Shown: positions 1 through 8,383 of the stretch, in pieces
How positions within the stretch are numbered: position 1 is the first letter of the stretch
Layout of the letters: each line of letters starts with the position of its first letter
Source of the DNA: Nitrospirota bacterium
GTDB taxonomy: Bacteria > Nitrospirota > Nitrospiria > Nitrospirales > Nitrospiraceae
Direction: 5' to 3'
DNA length: 64,000 nt
Assembly (NCBI GenBank): GCA_030645475.1
Contig: JAUSMA010000060.1
Span: forward strand, 62,001-126,000
Translations under genes and position numbers: made by a program
The notes under the pieces: model-generated
Seen by the model: only the letters and a program-made list of their open reading frames with translations
What the model was told of the DNA's origin: nothing
The model's database searches: none

Positions 1-105
1 CCTCCCGCGTGGTCAGCACCTCAAAGCCGTGGGGACGCAGCAGTTGTGCAAGAAAAACAGACACATCTTCGTCGAGGTAGAGCCGGATGAAGAGCGCGGG
101 CTCGG
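1..105 (-). CDS. DUF5615 (Mut7-C/PIN-like) protein, N-terminal fragment
   Basis: The reverse strand reads through the left window edge and gives a peptide containing LYLDEDVSVFLAQLL and FEVLTTRE. This is the typical N-terminus of DUF5615 proteins, which are PIN-like and are regarded as the toxin partner of DUF433 antitoxins. It lies directly after the DUF433 stop on the same strand. The start codon is not clear: no ATG or GTG is in frame close to the conserved core, so the gene may begin inside the DUF433 end or use a rare start. Only about 34 residues are visible, so catalytic residues beyond the first Asp cluster cannot be judged. Confidence 0.6.
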
Positions 106-381
106 TTACTGGAGGCGGGGGTGAATTTTCTCGGCCGGTACGCGATTTCGACGGATGTCTTCGTCGATCGCCTCGCGATGCTCCTGATAGTAACTCAGGG
201 CATCGAAGACCTGGGCCAATGTGAGGTGGGGGAGACGCCCGATGATTTCTTCAGGGGCGATGCCGAACTTCCAGAGCTCGGCGATTGCGCGCACCGGGGT
301 GCGGCTACCCGATATGATGGGGGCTCCGTGGAGAATGTCCTCGGTGCAGACAATGTATGGATGGCTTGTCGCGGTTGTCAT
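106..381 (-). CDS. DUF433 family antitoxin-like protein
   Basis: A 91-residue protein with the DUF433 hallmarks GAPIISGSRTPV near residues 20-31 and the helix FGIAPEEIIGRLPHLTLAQV. DUF433 is a winged-helix, VapB-type domain usually encoded upstream of a DUF5615 PIN-like protein, which is the arrangement here. I chose the ATG at 381; an in-frame TTG lies two codons earlier, and an AGG about nine bases upstream of the ATG can serve as ribosome-binding site. Likely role (inferred): DNA-binding antitoxin that autoregulates the pair. Confidence 0.75.
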   Translation of the reverse strand: MTTATSHPYIVCTEDILHGAPIISGSRTPVRAIAELWKFGIAPEEIIGRLPHLTLAQVFDALSYYQEHREAIDEDIRRNRVPAEKIHPRLQ

Positions 382-387
382 GATCAA

Positions 388-729
388 AGCCTACTGGAGT
401 CACGGGGGGATGTCAATTTTGCGCTGTTCCGTTCGATGCGGTTGAAGATTGCAATCGCATGAGACGACTGTAGTTCAGAGCCCCGCAGAGCGCAAAGAAT
501 AGTGCGAAATAGTCTGGTAGGGGTTTCTTGAGCGGTTCCTATGAATGAGGATTGTGAAGGCCGGTAGATTGCTCGCTTGCTCGTGTTCCGCGAGCGCAGA
601 AGACCGTCGAGCCTGTCTCTCCCCCTCTTGCCATACGCTCTTATCCCCAGCGGGATACGGGAAGGAAGGAATGGCGCCGATGGCAGATTTTCATGGCCTG
701 CGGCGCTGCGGTGGGTAGGTAGCGATGGG
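388..729. other. Gene-free stretch between DUF433 and bactofilin
   Basis: About 340 bases without a convincing gene. Open frames on both strands lack a ribosome-binding site, and the plus-strand one runs antisense through the bactofilin gene. The only structure noticed is a 35-base segment at 582-616 that resembles one at 3557-3591. Confidence 0.5.
582..616. repeat. Short dispersed repeat, copy 1
   Basis: The segment contains GTTCCGCGAGC, one variable base, then CAGAAGA, followed by a diverging tail that still shares CAGCCT/GAGCCT-like bases with the copy at 3557-3591. Both copies sit between genes and are followed by a pyrimidine-rich run. It may be a member of a species-specific intergenic repeat family; two copies are weak evidence. 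Confidence 0.4.
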
Positions 730-1233
730 TCAGTGAACGAGTTCGTCTGTCTCGATGTTGTGCGCGAGCTGCTTGTAATCGGATTCCCGTTCCGTGAGGC
801 GGAGGCCTGCGTTGTTGTGCCGGATGGTCTGATTGGGCATCCCGTTGCTGTGCTGCGTGGATTCTTCGGCCTTAGGGCCGGGGCCCATGTCTGCGAAGCC
901 TTTGAAATAGGCGCCATCTTCGATCGAGAAGGCCGGGGTATGCACGTCGCCGATCTGCACGGCGGTCTTGAGAAGTTGTACTTTGTCGACCGCTGCTACG
1001 GTGCCCTGAATCTTCCCGCTGCTGAGTAACGTGCCGACCGAGACGGTTCCCCGTATCTCCGCATGTTCGCCGACGACGAGCACCCCCGTGGTGTGAATCT
1101 CGCCTTCCACGCATCCGTCGAGCTGGACGGTGCCTTCAAAATAGACAATGCCTTTGAACGTGACGTCTTTACCCAGGACGGTAAAGTTCTCGGCATCGGT
1201 CTGCTTATTCTTGGGTTTCTTGGTGTCCCACAT
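730..1233 (-). CDS. Bactofilin (polymer-forming cytoskeletal protein)
   Basis: A 167-residue protein with a short disordered N-terminus rich in Lys, Asn and Gln, then a bactofilin beta-helix core from about residue 16 to 105 (TVLGKDVTFKGIVYFEG, DGCVEGEI, VVGEHAEIRGTV, GKIQGTV repeats), and a variable C-terminal tail of about 60 residues. Bactofilins polymerise without nucleotide into filaments at the inner membrane and take part in cell shape, polarity or envelope assembly. I placed the start at the ATG at 1233 because AAGGAG lies about nine bases upstream; a longer open frame reaching 1356 adds residues unlike the family. The gene stands alone, so its specific job is unknown. Confidence 0.85.
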   Translation of the reverse strand: MWDTKKPKNKQTDAENFTVLGKDVTFKGIVYFEGTVQLDGCVEGEIHTTGVLVVGEHAEIRGTVSVGTLLSSGKIQGTVAAVDKVQLLKTAVQIGDVHTPAFSIEDGAYFKGFADMGPGPKAEESTQHSNGMPNQTIRHNNAGLRLTERESDYKQLAHNIETDELVH

Positions 1234-1511
1234 TGGTGATGCTCCTTGATGATTCAGAATGAAGGGTCTCGACGGACAGCGAACATGTAATATCGTCTGA
1301 AGGAGCAACAGTCGTGCCTTCAGTCGATTCGATAAATGTTCAACAACATCAGTCACCTAGCTCGGCACCGCACGATGTCTGTATGTAGGAACATGTAGGG
1401 GAGGGGAGTCAGTCTGCAGGCAAACTGGCTGGTGTGGGAGTGGAATACGTCGGCAAAGCCTGGAGCGAACTGCGTGGCCACAGAGATTTTCCGTGGCCTG
1501 TGTGAGGAGCC

Positions 1512-2030
1512 TCAGTCTGTGGCGTTCAAGATCTTTTCGGCCTCAGCAAGGGGCAACATCACCGTCAGGGGGTCAATGGGCGAGGCTGTAAATCCGCATT
1601 CCTCATAGAACCGTTTGGCGGGCTCCGAGATCGCAGGGACAAGAATCGCTCGGATACCGGCGATCTCCGCGGCCTGCACTGTGCGCAGGATTGCGTCACG
1701 CAGTAACCCTTTGCCGATACCACGACGCTGGATACTGGTATGGACTGCGAGTCGTCCGAGGACCATGACCGGCAAAGGGTCAGGCATATTGCGTTTCATC
1801 CGCCCAGGTGCTTCCGCATGTGCCACCGCACCAACGGCGAGCGTGTAGTATCCCACCACGGTTTTCCCGACACAGACCACATAGGTGCGTGAGGCTCCGC
1901 TGGCCTCGTTGTGAAGGGCGCGCCGACGCAGCCAATCATCTAATGCTGGTTCGCCTGAATCAAAGTTCGCGAGGTCATGTGTGGTGGTTAATTTCTCGGG
2001 CGGCTTGATGGCCTCAAGGCCGTCAAGCAT
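1512..2030 (-). CDS. GNAT N-acetyltransferase, TacT-like toxin
   Basis: A 172-residue GNAT protein beginning with the typical FDSGEPALDDWLRRRA segment of TacT-type toxins. The acetyl-CoA pyrophosphate loop is QRRGIGKG at 101-108, after GRLAVH. FYEECGF near 141-147 holds the Tyr that acts in catalysis in this family. Family members acetylate aminoacyl-tRNA and block translation. It follows its DUF1778 antitoxin and overlaps it by 43 bases, which suggests translational coupling. The ATG at 2030 has only a weak ribosome-binding site, consistent with coupled translation. Confidence 0.85.
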   Translation of the reverse strand: MLDGLEAIKPPEKLTTTHDLANFDSGEPALDDWLRRRALHNEASGASRTYVVCVGKTVVGYYTLAVGAVAHAEAPGRMKRNMPDPLPVMVLGRLAVHTSIQRRGIGKGLLRDAILRTVQAAEIAGIRAILVPAISEPAKRFYEECGFTASPIDPLTVMLPLAEAEKILNATD

Positions 2031-2320
2031 TTGTCCCACAGGGCCTTGGTTCGAAGGAGACGTCGAAGTTTTTGATTGCGCGCGGGAGGGCGGTCGAGCA
2101 GGGCGGTAAAACGTTCGAATATCTCTGTAGGGAGCGCAAAGTAGCGCCGATCCAACAGCACGGCTTCCGCTTCCCGGCATGCGGTGTCCAGCATGAAGTC
2201 TGACCGGCTCCTGCCAAGCATTTCCGCAGCCCGGTCAATCAAGGTCTTCTGTTTATGACTGGCGCGGAGGTTGATGGTTTGCCCTTGTCCCCCCACGGGT
2301 CTGGTTTCCGAATGCTTCAT
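1988..2320 (-). CDS. DUF1778 (TacA-like) ribbon-helix-helix antitoxin
   Basis: A 110-residue protein with the DUF1778 signature INLRASHKQKTLIDRAAEMLGRS and DFMLDTACREAEAVLLDRRYF. It has an N-terminal ribbon-helix-helix DNA-binding part and a C-terminal segment that in the family wraps the GNAT toxin. The ATG at 2320 is preceded by AGGAAGG, which decides the start over a much longer upstream frame. The C-terminus (about 15 residues) is encoded inside the toxin gene in another frame. Autoregulation by the antitoxin-toxin complex is expected for the family. Confidence 0.85.
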   Translation of the reverse strand: MKHSETRPVGGQGQTINLRASHKQKTLIDRAAEMLGRSRSDFMLDTACREAEAVLLDRRYFALPTEIFERFTALLDRPPARNQKLRRLLRTKALWDKCLTALRPSSRPRN

Positions 2321-2747
2321 GCGACACCTTCCTATGGATGGTTTCACTATAATTAGAACGTGCGCACACTGTACATACAGCAGCCAGTCCACTTTCACTG
2401 GAGTCTTGGCCGCTGCCCTATCCTGCGTGTCCTGTTCCATTGAAGCGAGATCTGTTGGATTGGCCAAACGGGGAGGCGCTGGAAACCAGCCTTCCATTTG
2501 CTCCAGGCACTGAAGCGATTGGGCGACAGTAAGGTTCGTTTGTGCTCCTTCTGCCACAGTGCCTAGCGACCTTGGGCACCTATCCTTAGAAAGCCGCTCC
2601 TCTCGGCAGGCTCTATGTCCATGGCTTTGTTGGTTTTTCTCTCGTCGGATCAGGAGGGCTTTTCCTCCTGGCTGTCCAGCATGGGTCTTGCTGTATGTCA
2701 GTGGGCAGAGACAGGCATATGCCGACAGGATTGAGGAGGGCCATCAC

Positions 2748-3434
2748 ATGGAACAGATATTAGACAAAGCCGTCAGTCAGGGTTCTCGCAGTCTCGAATC
2801 GCGCAAGGGCTCAGGTTGGGCGGTGATCACGGGGCTGGTGGCACTCCTGACGTTGCCCGGCACTGGTGCGTTGGCTGCTGAGCTGACCCCGACGGAGTCC
2901 GTGAAGAGCACGATCTCTGAAGTGGTTCGTATCCTCGACAATGCGGAGGTGAAGCAGCCGAGCCGCTCCATGGAACGACGTCAGATGATCGAGCAGGTGG
3001 TCCGGGATCGAGTGAGTTATGAAGAGATGGCGAAACGTGCGTTGGGCGTGCCCTGGACGGACTTGACGGACAGCGAACGGCGGGAATTCGTCGATCTCTT
3101 CGTGCAATTACTCCGGGACACGTTTGCCGGGAGGATCGACTCGTATGCAGGCGAGCAGGTGGTCTATCTGTCCGAACAGCGCGAGGAACAGTTCGCCGAA
3201 GTGAAGACGAGGTTGACGGGCACCAAGATGGATACGCTCCTCGATTTCCGGTTGGCGAACCGGCTCGGCAATTGGCTCGTCTACGATGTGGTCATCGATG
3301 GAGCCAGCCTCGTCGGTAATTACCATGCGCAGTTCACCAGCATTATCCGCGACCTGGCCTATGCTGGGTTGGTGAAGCGGATGAAAGAGAAAACACTCGT
3401 CGCCAAAGCGTTTGAAGTGACCACGGCGCCCTAA
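2748..3434 (+). CDS. Exported MlaC/Ttg2D-family substrate-binding protein
   Basis: A 228-residue protein with a cationic N-terminus, a hydrophobic signal segment around residues 24-42 ending in ALAAEL, and an MlaC-like body: SYEEMAKRALG, WTDLTDSERREFVDLFVQLLRDTFAGRI, and the C-terminal IDGASLVGNYHAQFTSIIRD. MlaC proteins carry phospholipids across the periplasm between the outer membrane and the MlaFEDB ABC transporter. No mla transporter genes are adjacent, so the partner is unknown. The start is the ATG at 2748, seven bases after GAGGAGGG. A longer frame from 2559 lacks such a site. Confidence 0.8.
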   Translation: MEQILDKAVSQGSRSLESRKGSGWAVITGLVALLTLPGTGALAAELTPTESVKSTISEVVRILDNAEVKQPSRSMERRQMIEQVVRDRVSYEEMAKRALGVPWTDLTDSERREFVDLFVQLLRDTFAGRIDSYAGEQVVYLSEQREEQFAEVKTRLTGTKMDTLLDFRLANRLGNWLVYDVVIDGASLVGNYHAQFTSIIRDLAYAGLVKRMKEKTLVAKAFEVTTAP

Positions 3435-3556
3435 CCGTCGGCGACCCGATCCGGACCTGTGTCTTTCCCTCCTTCCGAGCTTACTTATCCTTCCCCCTAG
3501 GGATGGGGGCTGATTGATCTTCCACTGCGCGCGTCGAACGAGCACATTCTCATCGT

Positions 3557-3591
3557 GCGCGTTCCGCGAGCACAGAAGATCATCAGCCTCC
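3557..3591. repeat. Short dispersed repeat, copy 2
   Basis: Resembles the segment at 582-616: GTTCCGCGAGC-A-CAGAAGA followed by a partly conserved tail and then a C/T-rich run. It lies in the gap between the MlaC-like gene and the next membrane protein gene. Confidence 0.4.
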
Positions 3592-3678
3592 ATCCCATCC
3601 TTCCCCCCCATTTCGTAGGATAGCGGTTCGTTCTGCCATGCTCGTATCCTGTGCCCTATGGCGGACAGGAACCAACCC

Positions 3679-4110
3679 ATGGCATGGCGAACGATTCTTC
3701 GAGGGGTTGCCATTGTGTATGGCACCACCTTTGTGGCGGGACTGGTGTTTGCCATCAACGGGATCACGCCCCAGACCGATCACATTGGCTTCCCTCTGCT
3801 CGCGCTACTCACAGGGGCGGTTGGTGTGGCGATCGCCCTCAGGGTCGCTGAGACGACGAAGTTGTCGTATCTCGTGGCCATTGGAGTCGGTGTCTGGCTG
3901 CTCAACCTGACCAGTGTTTTGCTTGACGCACAGTCTTTGAGCAGCTGGGTCAGTAGCAGTGGCTTCATCGCGACGACGGTGATCCTCGGCCGACTGTTGA
4001 TTGGCGTCAGCATGGAAACCGTCCCAACTCCCACCATGTCCTATTCACTCATCAGCCGGAAGAGCTACTCAGGTTTGCGAAAACGCCGGACAAGGTTCTC
4101 TCGCTTCTAA
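3679..4110 (+). CDS. Small integral membrane protein of unknown function
   Basis: A 143-residue protein with about four hydrophobic segments: roughly residues 7-25, 36-54, 61-82 and 92-110, followed by a basic tail (KRRTRF). No family was recognised. The ATG at 3679 is preceded by an AGGA about seven bases upstream; a second ATG at 3658 is also possible. It stands alone between two opposite-strand regions, so context gives no function. Confidence 0.55.
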   Translation: MAWRTILRGVAIVYGTTFVAGLVFAINGITPQTDHIGFPLLALLTGAVGVAIALRVAETTKLSYLVAIGVGVWLLNLTSVLLDAQSLSSWVSSSGFIATTVILGRLLIGVSMETVPTPTMSYSLISRKSYSGLRKRRTRFSRF

Positions 4111-4301
4111 CAGGCGCCTCTTCACTCCTTCTTCCCCATGACCGTAATTCCTTTTCGGCATCCCTGAAACCCTCTTCAGAGGCGCTCTTCTGCCATCAGC
4201 TCCTATCAAGACACGAGATACGCTGCACAGGTGCTGGGCGGGCGGGTTGCTTCAGCCTATGCTCAGTCTTGCAGGGCTATCTGGCTATGAGGTGGGGTTG
4301 G

Positions 4302-5318
4302 TTATTGTTTCTGCTGCTCTGCTGGAGTGGCGTCGTCTTCCTGTGAAGGTACGGTATTCGCATCGAGCGCATCGCCGGCTAGGCCGCGCTGGTCTTTGAC
4401 GTAGACGCTGCCCTTTAGCGCCTTGGCGCGCTTCTTCAGTTCGGAGGCAATCTTACTCACATCTCCCGGATGGGTGATGGGGCAGCGTTCGTTGGTCACG
4501 ACGGCGATCGAGAGACTCATCATCGGAAACTGCTCTTTGTTGCCTCGTCGATCGACGGAATCGATATAGCCCTTGAGGCGATCGTCACGGTCGTAAAAGT
4601 CCGGTATCACCAGATCGAAGCGTTTGATGACGGTCTGGCAGATGGCGTCGATGCGGTCGGGCCGGCTCATGAACACAAAGTCGTCTCCTCCGACATGGCC
4701 GACAAATCCTTCTGCGCCGGCGAGTTCTCCCACTACCGTAGTGAGGATGCGGCAGGCGACGATGAGGACTTCGTCTCCACGGCCATAGCCGTAGCGGTCG
4801 TTGAAGGATTTGAAATTGTCGATATCGACATAGGCCAAGGCGAAGGGCTGACCGCTCTGAATTCTGGCGGTGGTTTCGAACAGAATGGTGGTGTTGCCTG
4901 GAAGCCGGGTGAGAGGGTTGGCATCGAGCGAACGGGTTAGGCGGCTGAGGCAGAGGCGCACACGGTGGACCACGTCTTCAGGGCGATAGGGGATCGTGAT
5001 GAAATCGTCGACTCCCAATTCCCCCCAGTCGATATCGTTGAGTCGGCTGTCCCGGACGAAGAGGATCAACGGCAGTCGTCCGAGGAAGGCATCGTGCTTG
5101 AGATTTCGCGTGAGTGTTTCCGCCGAATGGCCCCCGGCTCCTTCTGTTGCCAGGATGAGACAGGGAGGATCGTGAACGAGTTCGTGCAGCGCGAGGTCCG
5201 GGAGGTTGCCTTCCACGACTTGGAAACCGGCTTTCTCCAAGGCCGAGGTCAAGGTGACGGTAGGGGCGAGTTCATTGTGCAGGAGGAGAATGCGCCGTCC
5301 TGGTAGGGAGGGGTTCAT
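4302..5318 (-). CDS. Diguanylate cyclase-like protein with degenerate receiver domain
   Basis: A 338-residue cytoplasmic protein. Residues 8-125 have the receiver fold pattern (RILLLHNELAP..., LILFVRDSR, DDFITIPYRPEDVV) but the segment where the phosphate-accepting Asp should lie reads LILATEGAGG, so it is probably not phosphorylated. Residues 135-320 form a GGDEF domain with the active-site motif GGDDF at 210-214 in place of GGDEF, and with DIDNFKSFNDRYG upstream. No RxxD inhibition site is visible before the motif. Whether GGDDF supports c-di-GMP synthesis is uncertain. It overlaps the HDOD gene by four bases and belongs to one operon with it. Confidence 0.8.
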   Translation of the reverse strand: MNPSLPGRRILLLHNELAPTVTLTSALEKAGFQVVEGNLPDLALHELVHDPPCLILATEGAGGHSAETLTRNLKHDAFLGRLPLILFVRDSRLNDIDWGELGVDDFITIPYRPEDVVHRVRLCLSRLTRSLDANPLTRLPGNTTILFETTARIQSGQPFALAYVDIDNFKSFNDRYGYGRGDEVLIVACRILTTVVGELAGAEGFVGHVGGDDFVFMSRPDRIDAICQTVIKRFDLVIPDFYDRDDRLKGYIDSVDRRGNKEQFPMMSLSIAVVTNERCPITHPGDVSKIASELKKRAKALKGSVYVKDQRGLAGDALDANTVPSQEDDATPAEQQKQ

Positions 5319-6154
5319 AGGTAATCGTCGATGGTGGCAAACTCGCTTGAGGCCTTGGCGATATAGTCCGCCAACGTCTGTTCATCGAGCCCCACCATGT
5401 CCCATGCTGCTTTCGAGAGCGGCGGGATGAGGTCATCCCCCGGGTTTCCGCAAGCCAGGCCTTTGACCAGGATATCGGCGACATGGACGATGGCCGTTTG
5501 CACCGTGGCTTCTTTGGCGAGCGTCGGTGCATGGTGGTAGAGGATCGGCTCGCGGAGCGTGACCGGTAAATGCCAGGCATTGGCCAGGTAGCCGCCGATC
5601 TCCGCATGTGAGAGACCCGTGAGTTCCTGCTCCACGTCGAAGAGTGACCGATCGCCTCCTACTTTGTAGGCCTCTTTGATCTGGTCTCCGACATCGGCCC
5701 ATTTGACGTAGAGGACGACTTTCCCGATGTCGTGTAGCAGGCCTGCGACGAACAGTTCTTCGGGGTTCTTGATTTCCAGTCTGGCTGCCAGGAGGTTGGC
5801 CGTGATGGCGACGCCTAGGGAATGGCGCCATAACTGATCCATGCCGGCGTCTTTCATGATATTGAGCGCCGAGGCGCAGAGGGTGAGGCCCTTCACGACA
5901 TTGAATCCCAGGACGATGACCGCATGGGCCACCGAACTGATGCGGGAGGGGAATCCATAAAACGGTGAATTGGCAAGCCGGAGGACTTTGGCCGCGAGGA
6001 CCTGATCCTTTTCGATGATTGAGCCGATCTCTTCGGTCGAGACCGTTGGGCTGCCGATCATGGCGGCGAGCCGCTGCACGACATGGGGGAGCGTCGGCAG
6101 GTCTCCGAGTTTCTCGATCCGGTTGCGCAGGTCTGTCGGATTGAATGTGGTCAT
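5315..6154 (-). CDS. HDOD domain signalling protein
   Basis: A 279-residue protein that is almost entirely one HDOD domain: LPTLPHVVQRLAAMI, EKDQVLAAKVLRLANSPFYG, SSVAHAVIVLGFNVVKGL and the HD-like LLHDIGKVVLYVKW. HDOD proteins are non-catalytic or poorly understood relatives of HD-GYP phosphodiesterases and often act with two-component and c-di-GMP systems. The gene overlaps both neighbours by four bases (the GGDEF gene downstream and the 111-residue gene upstream), so the three are probably translated together as one signalling module. Confidence 0.85.
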   Translation of the reverse strand: MTTFNPTDLRNRIEKLGDLPTLPHVVQRLAAMIGSPTVSTEEIGSIIEKDQVLAAKVLRLANSPFYGFPSRISSVAHAVIVLGFNVVKGLTLCASALNIMKDAGMDQLWRHSLGVAITANLLAARLEIKNPEELFVAGLLHDIGKVVLYVKWADVGDQIKEAYKVGGDRSLFDVEQELTGLSHAEIGGYLANAWHLPVTLREPILYHHAPTLAKEATVQTAIVHVADILVKGLACGNPGDDLIPPLSKAAWDMVGLDEQTLADYIAKASSEFATIDDYL

Positions 6155-6486
6155 GCTGTCGCAGGCCCCTCTGTTGCCGACGCGGTGCTATGCGTGGCAT
6201 GCAAATGTGTCCGGAGAGTCTTGAGGATGAGTTGTTGGATAGAGTCTTGCGTGACATGCCGGAACCGATGATCGAGTTCAGCCTCCAGCTCCGTCAGCGT
6301 TTTTCCACCGGCGCCCCCGGCATCGCCCTCCACATAGACCGAGGTCGTTCCCATCCGTTGGAGGCGCTCGATCATGGACGCGTCGAGGATGGTCCCGACT
6401 GCTACGATGGGAAGTCCGTTGGCATTGGTCACGGGTTTGACCAGGATCATATCCGGCAAGAGTTCCTCGATCACCACTCGTTTCAT
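6151..6486 (-). CDS. Small signalling-operon protein resembling HD-GYP-associated N-terminal regions
   Basis: A 111-residue soluble protein: KRVVIEELLPDMILVKPVTNANG, VGTILDASMIERLQRMGTTSVYV, then a helical tail with many His residues. The first 55 residues resemble the short beta-rich module found ahead of HD-GYP phosphodiesterase domains (DUF3391-like); I am not certain of the family. It is first in an operon with the HDOD and GGDEF proteins and overlaps the HDOD gene by four bases. A role as a small partner of that HDOD protein is inference. Confidence 0.65.
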   Translation of the reverse strand: MKRVVIEELLPDMILVKPVTNANGLPIVAVGTILDASMIERLQRMGTTSVYVEGDAGGAGGKTLTELEAELDHRFRHVTQDSIQQLILKTLRTHLHATHSTASATEGPATA

Positions 6487-6712
6487 CGATGTGAATTCCT
6501 GAGATGTATCTGAAAGTTCGCCAACTGCCGAGTCATCTGAATGGATGCATCGGGCAGAGGGAGTCTGTCGCTCGTCCTTCTCTTATCGGACGACCGGCAT
6601 CATTTCTAAAGGTTCCTTCCCCTTCTTCTCCGTTGATGAGCTCAGGAGAGCCGTCGTGCCATGACAGGATGTGCGTGAATCGAGGCACGTGCAGGTTGGG
6701 TGTGGCGCGCGT

Positions 6713-7183
6713 CTACTTTGGCAGGGGTTGGGACACCGGGGACGATTCCTGTCCTGCGATGTTGGTGGCGGTCACGCAGACTCTGAGTTCAGGTGCAGGC
6801 GGGATGATATTTCGAATGATGACGGTTCCTCCCCCTCGGGGGTCGTTCGTCCAGATGCGAATGACCTGGGTCTGGCCCTTAGGCGAGCTGAGATAGATGG
6901 AGGTCAGCAGGAGATTGGTGAGCGGAGAACCGGTCGCATTGGTGGAGGGCTCCTGGTACGTGATGGTAAATCCATTCGGACCAGTCGGAAGCGAGGCCGG
7001 GGTTGTGGGGCAACCGGCAGGGACGGTTGCTCCGACGATCGTTTTGGTTCGAAGTTTCTCGCCCGTCCTATTTGTCGCCAGGTAGGTTGTTCCGGGATCT
7101 ATGCTGCCACAGGCTGCCAGCGCGACGGTCAGAGCCAGAAGCGGCCATGTCATAAGCGGCGCGGTTATCGGAAAGGTCTGCAT
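6713..7183 (-). CDS. Predicted lipoprotein, fibronectin-III-like
   Basis: A 156-residue protein with a signal peptide ending in a lipobox (LAAC, with GSIDPG following), so it is probably a lipoprotein. The mature part is beta-rich with PNGFTITYQEPSTNATGSP, IRIWTNDPRGG and RVCVTATNIAGQES, a pattern like fibronectin type III folds. I chose the ATG at 7183 rather than 7219 because it gives a normal signal peptide. No family or function was recognised. It is monocistronic on the minus strand. Confidence 0.6.
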   Translation of the reverse strand: MQTFPITAPLMTWPLLALTVALAACGSIDPGTTYLATNRTGEKLRTKTIVGATVPAGCPTTPASLPTGPNGFTITYQEPSTNATGSPLTNLLLTSIYLSSPKGQTQVIRIWTNDPRGGGTVIIRNIIPPAPELRVCVTATNIAGQESSPVSQPLPK

Positions 7184-7451
7184 CAATTTTCCAATTCCGT
7201 GACAATAGACCATTCGCATCCATCGTTTTACGCCGGTCCCCGGCTTGGCGCAGGCTGGAGGAGATCCTATTGTACTCGCACGATATGTATAAGGGCTAGG
7301 AGCTGCTGGAATAGGTCAGGTCAAGCGACGAGGTCGGTGCAGTCTTGTTATTCCGGTATCGGTCTTGGTGATTACTCTTGGGCTGCCCAAACTGCCTGGC
7401 ATTGATCTAGGCTCGCTCAATCGATGAGGGCACAGGTGTGGATTGAGACGG

Positions 7452-8012
7452 TCATTTCTTTTCTTCGCATAATCGTTTCACTGCTCCCAAAAAATCGTTA
7501 TAGAACTGGGGGCTGCGAACGGTGTCGCGTTCGACGACCACGGTGGTGTACTCCGTTCCGGTCGGAAAGAGGGGAATGATCCAGAGCAAGTGCCACCAGG
7601 TATAGGATTTTTTATGGAGTTCGGTCGTCTGGTTCGCCGCAACCATGACGCGGGTCAGTTGGTCGCTGGAGGGGAACAACGTAACAGTTGTGGAGACCGT
7701 GTGGGACAGATCCTTATCCTCCTTGGATCTCATTTCCCGATTCGCCAGAATGATCCGGCTCTTCGGATCGGCCTGTTGAATCAGAAAGCCCTGTTGAGAG
7801 AGGACCTCAAGAATGGCTCCCCACGTCATATCCACCGGCGCAGAAATCGATTCTGAATTGCCTTTGACTTGCTGACTCGCGGAAAAGGCCCCTTCATAAT
7901 GCGGAGGGTCCGAGCTACAGCCCAGAACATGCAGGGCAAGAAGAAGGGCGATCCAGCGGCTTTCGTTCAACAGATGGAACACATATTTTTGATTGATTGG
8001 GCGATGCATCAC
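7452..8012 (-). CDS. Predicted lipoprotein of unknown function
   Basis: A 186-residue protein with a signal peptide ending HVLGC, a lipobox. The mature part contains APVDMTWGAILEVLSQQGF and a predicted beta-alpha fold like small periplasmic lipoproteins that carry a DUF4136- or NMB0088-like body; I cannot assign a family. Near the C-terminus YTWWHLLWIIPLFPTGTEY is hydrophobic. There are adjacent ATG codons at 8012 and 8009. The upstream region is a 370-base gap with an 18-base perfect palindrome. Confidence 0.6.
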   Translation of the reverse strand: MMHRPINQKYVFHLLNESRWIALLLALHVLGCSSDPPHYEGAFSASQQVKGNSESISAPVDMTWGAILEVLSQQGFLIQQADPKSRIILANREMRSKEDKDLSHTVSTTVTLFPSSDQLTRVMVAANQTTELHKKSYTWWHLLWIIPLFPTGTEYTTVVVERDTVRSPQFYNDFLGAVKRLCEEKK

Positions 8013-8383
8013 GTCCTCCTTACTTCATGATCCCATCTCCTCACGCTCGACCGAGAGGGTGTAGGTAAGCATCTGTGCACCTATTATTCCATGCCGGATA
8101 ATGAGGTGTGGCGGACGGAGCCAGGTACGAACTGCTGAGCATCGGACATGCCGCTTCATAAGCAAGTTGCAGACCATCGCGGGCTGGCGATATTTTCTGG
8201 AGTCACTCGCGCCACAAACAGATGTATGCGACTGATGATTCGGTGAGCTCAGGTGAGAGGGTCTGATTTAGTCAGGCGGTCATGTTCATTCGTCTTTGAA
8301 TCGAATTCGATTCAGACGTGAATCTGAAGAGATGCAGGGTGCGTTGAGGGAGAATTATTCGGACGTCACATGTGCGGCCCGGG
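8013..8383. other. Gene-free stretch with palindromes
   Basis: About 370 bases between two minus-strand genes with no supported gene. It holds the palindrome at 8297-8314 and, just after it, a TTCAGA/TCTGAA inverted repeat with a six-base spacer. Confidence 0.5.
8297..8314. repeat. Perfect 18-base palindrome
   Basis: TGAATCGAATTCGATTCA is its own reverse complement over all 18 bases. It lies about 285 bases upstream of the lipoprotein gene at 7452-8012 and just past the 3' end of the DUF5069 gene. It could be an operator for a dimeric regulator or a simple hairpin; nothing else supports either choice. Confidence 0.5.

Noticed and set aside
577-1029. Plus-strand open frame antisense to the bactofilin gene
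   Set aside because: It has no ribosome-binding site, no recognisable domain, and the opposite strand carries a clear bactofilin.
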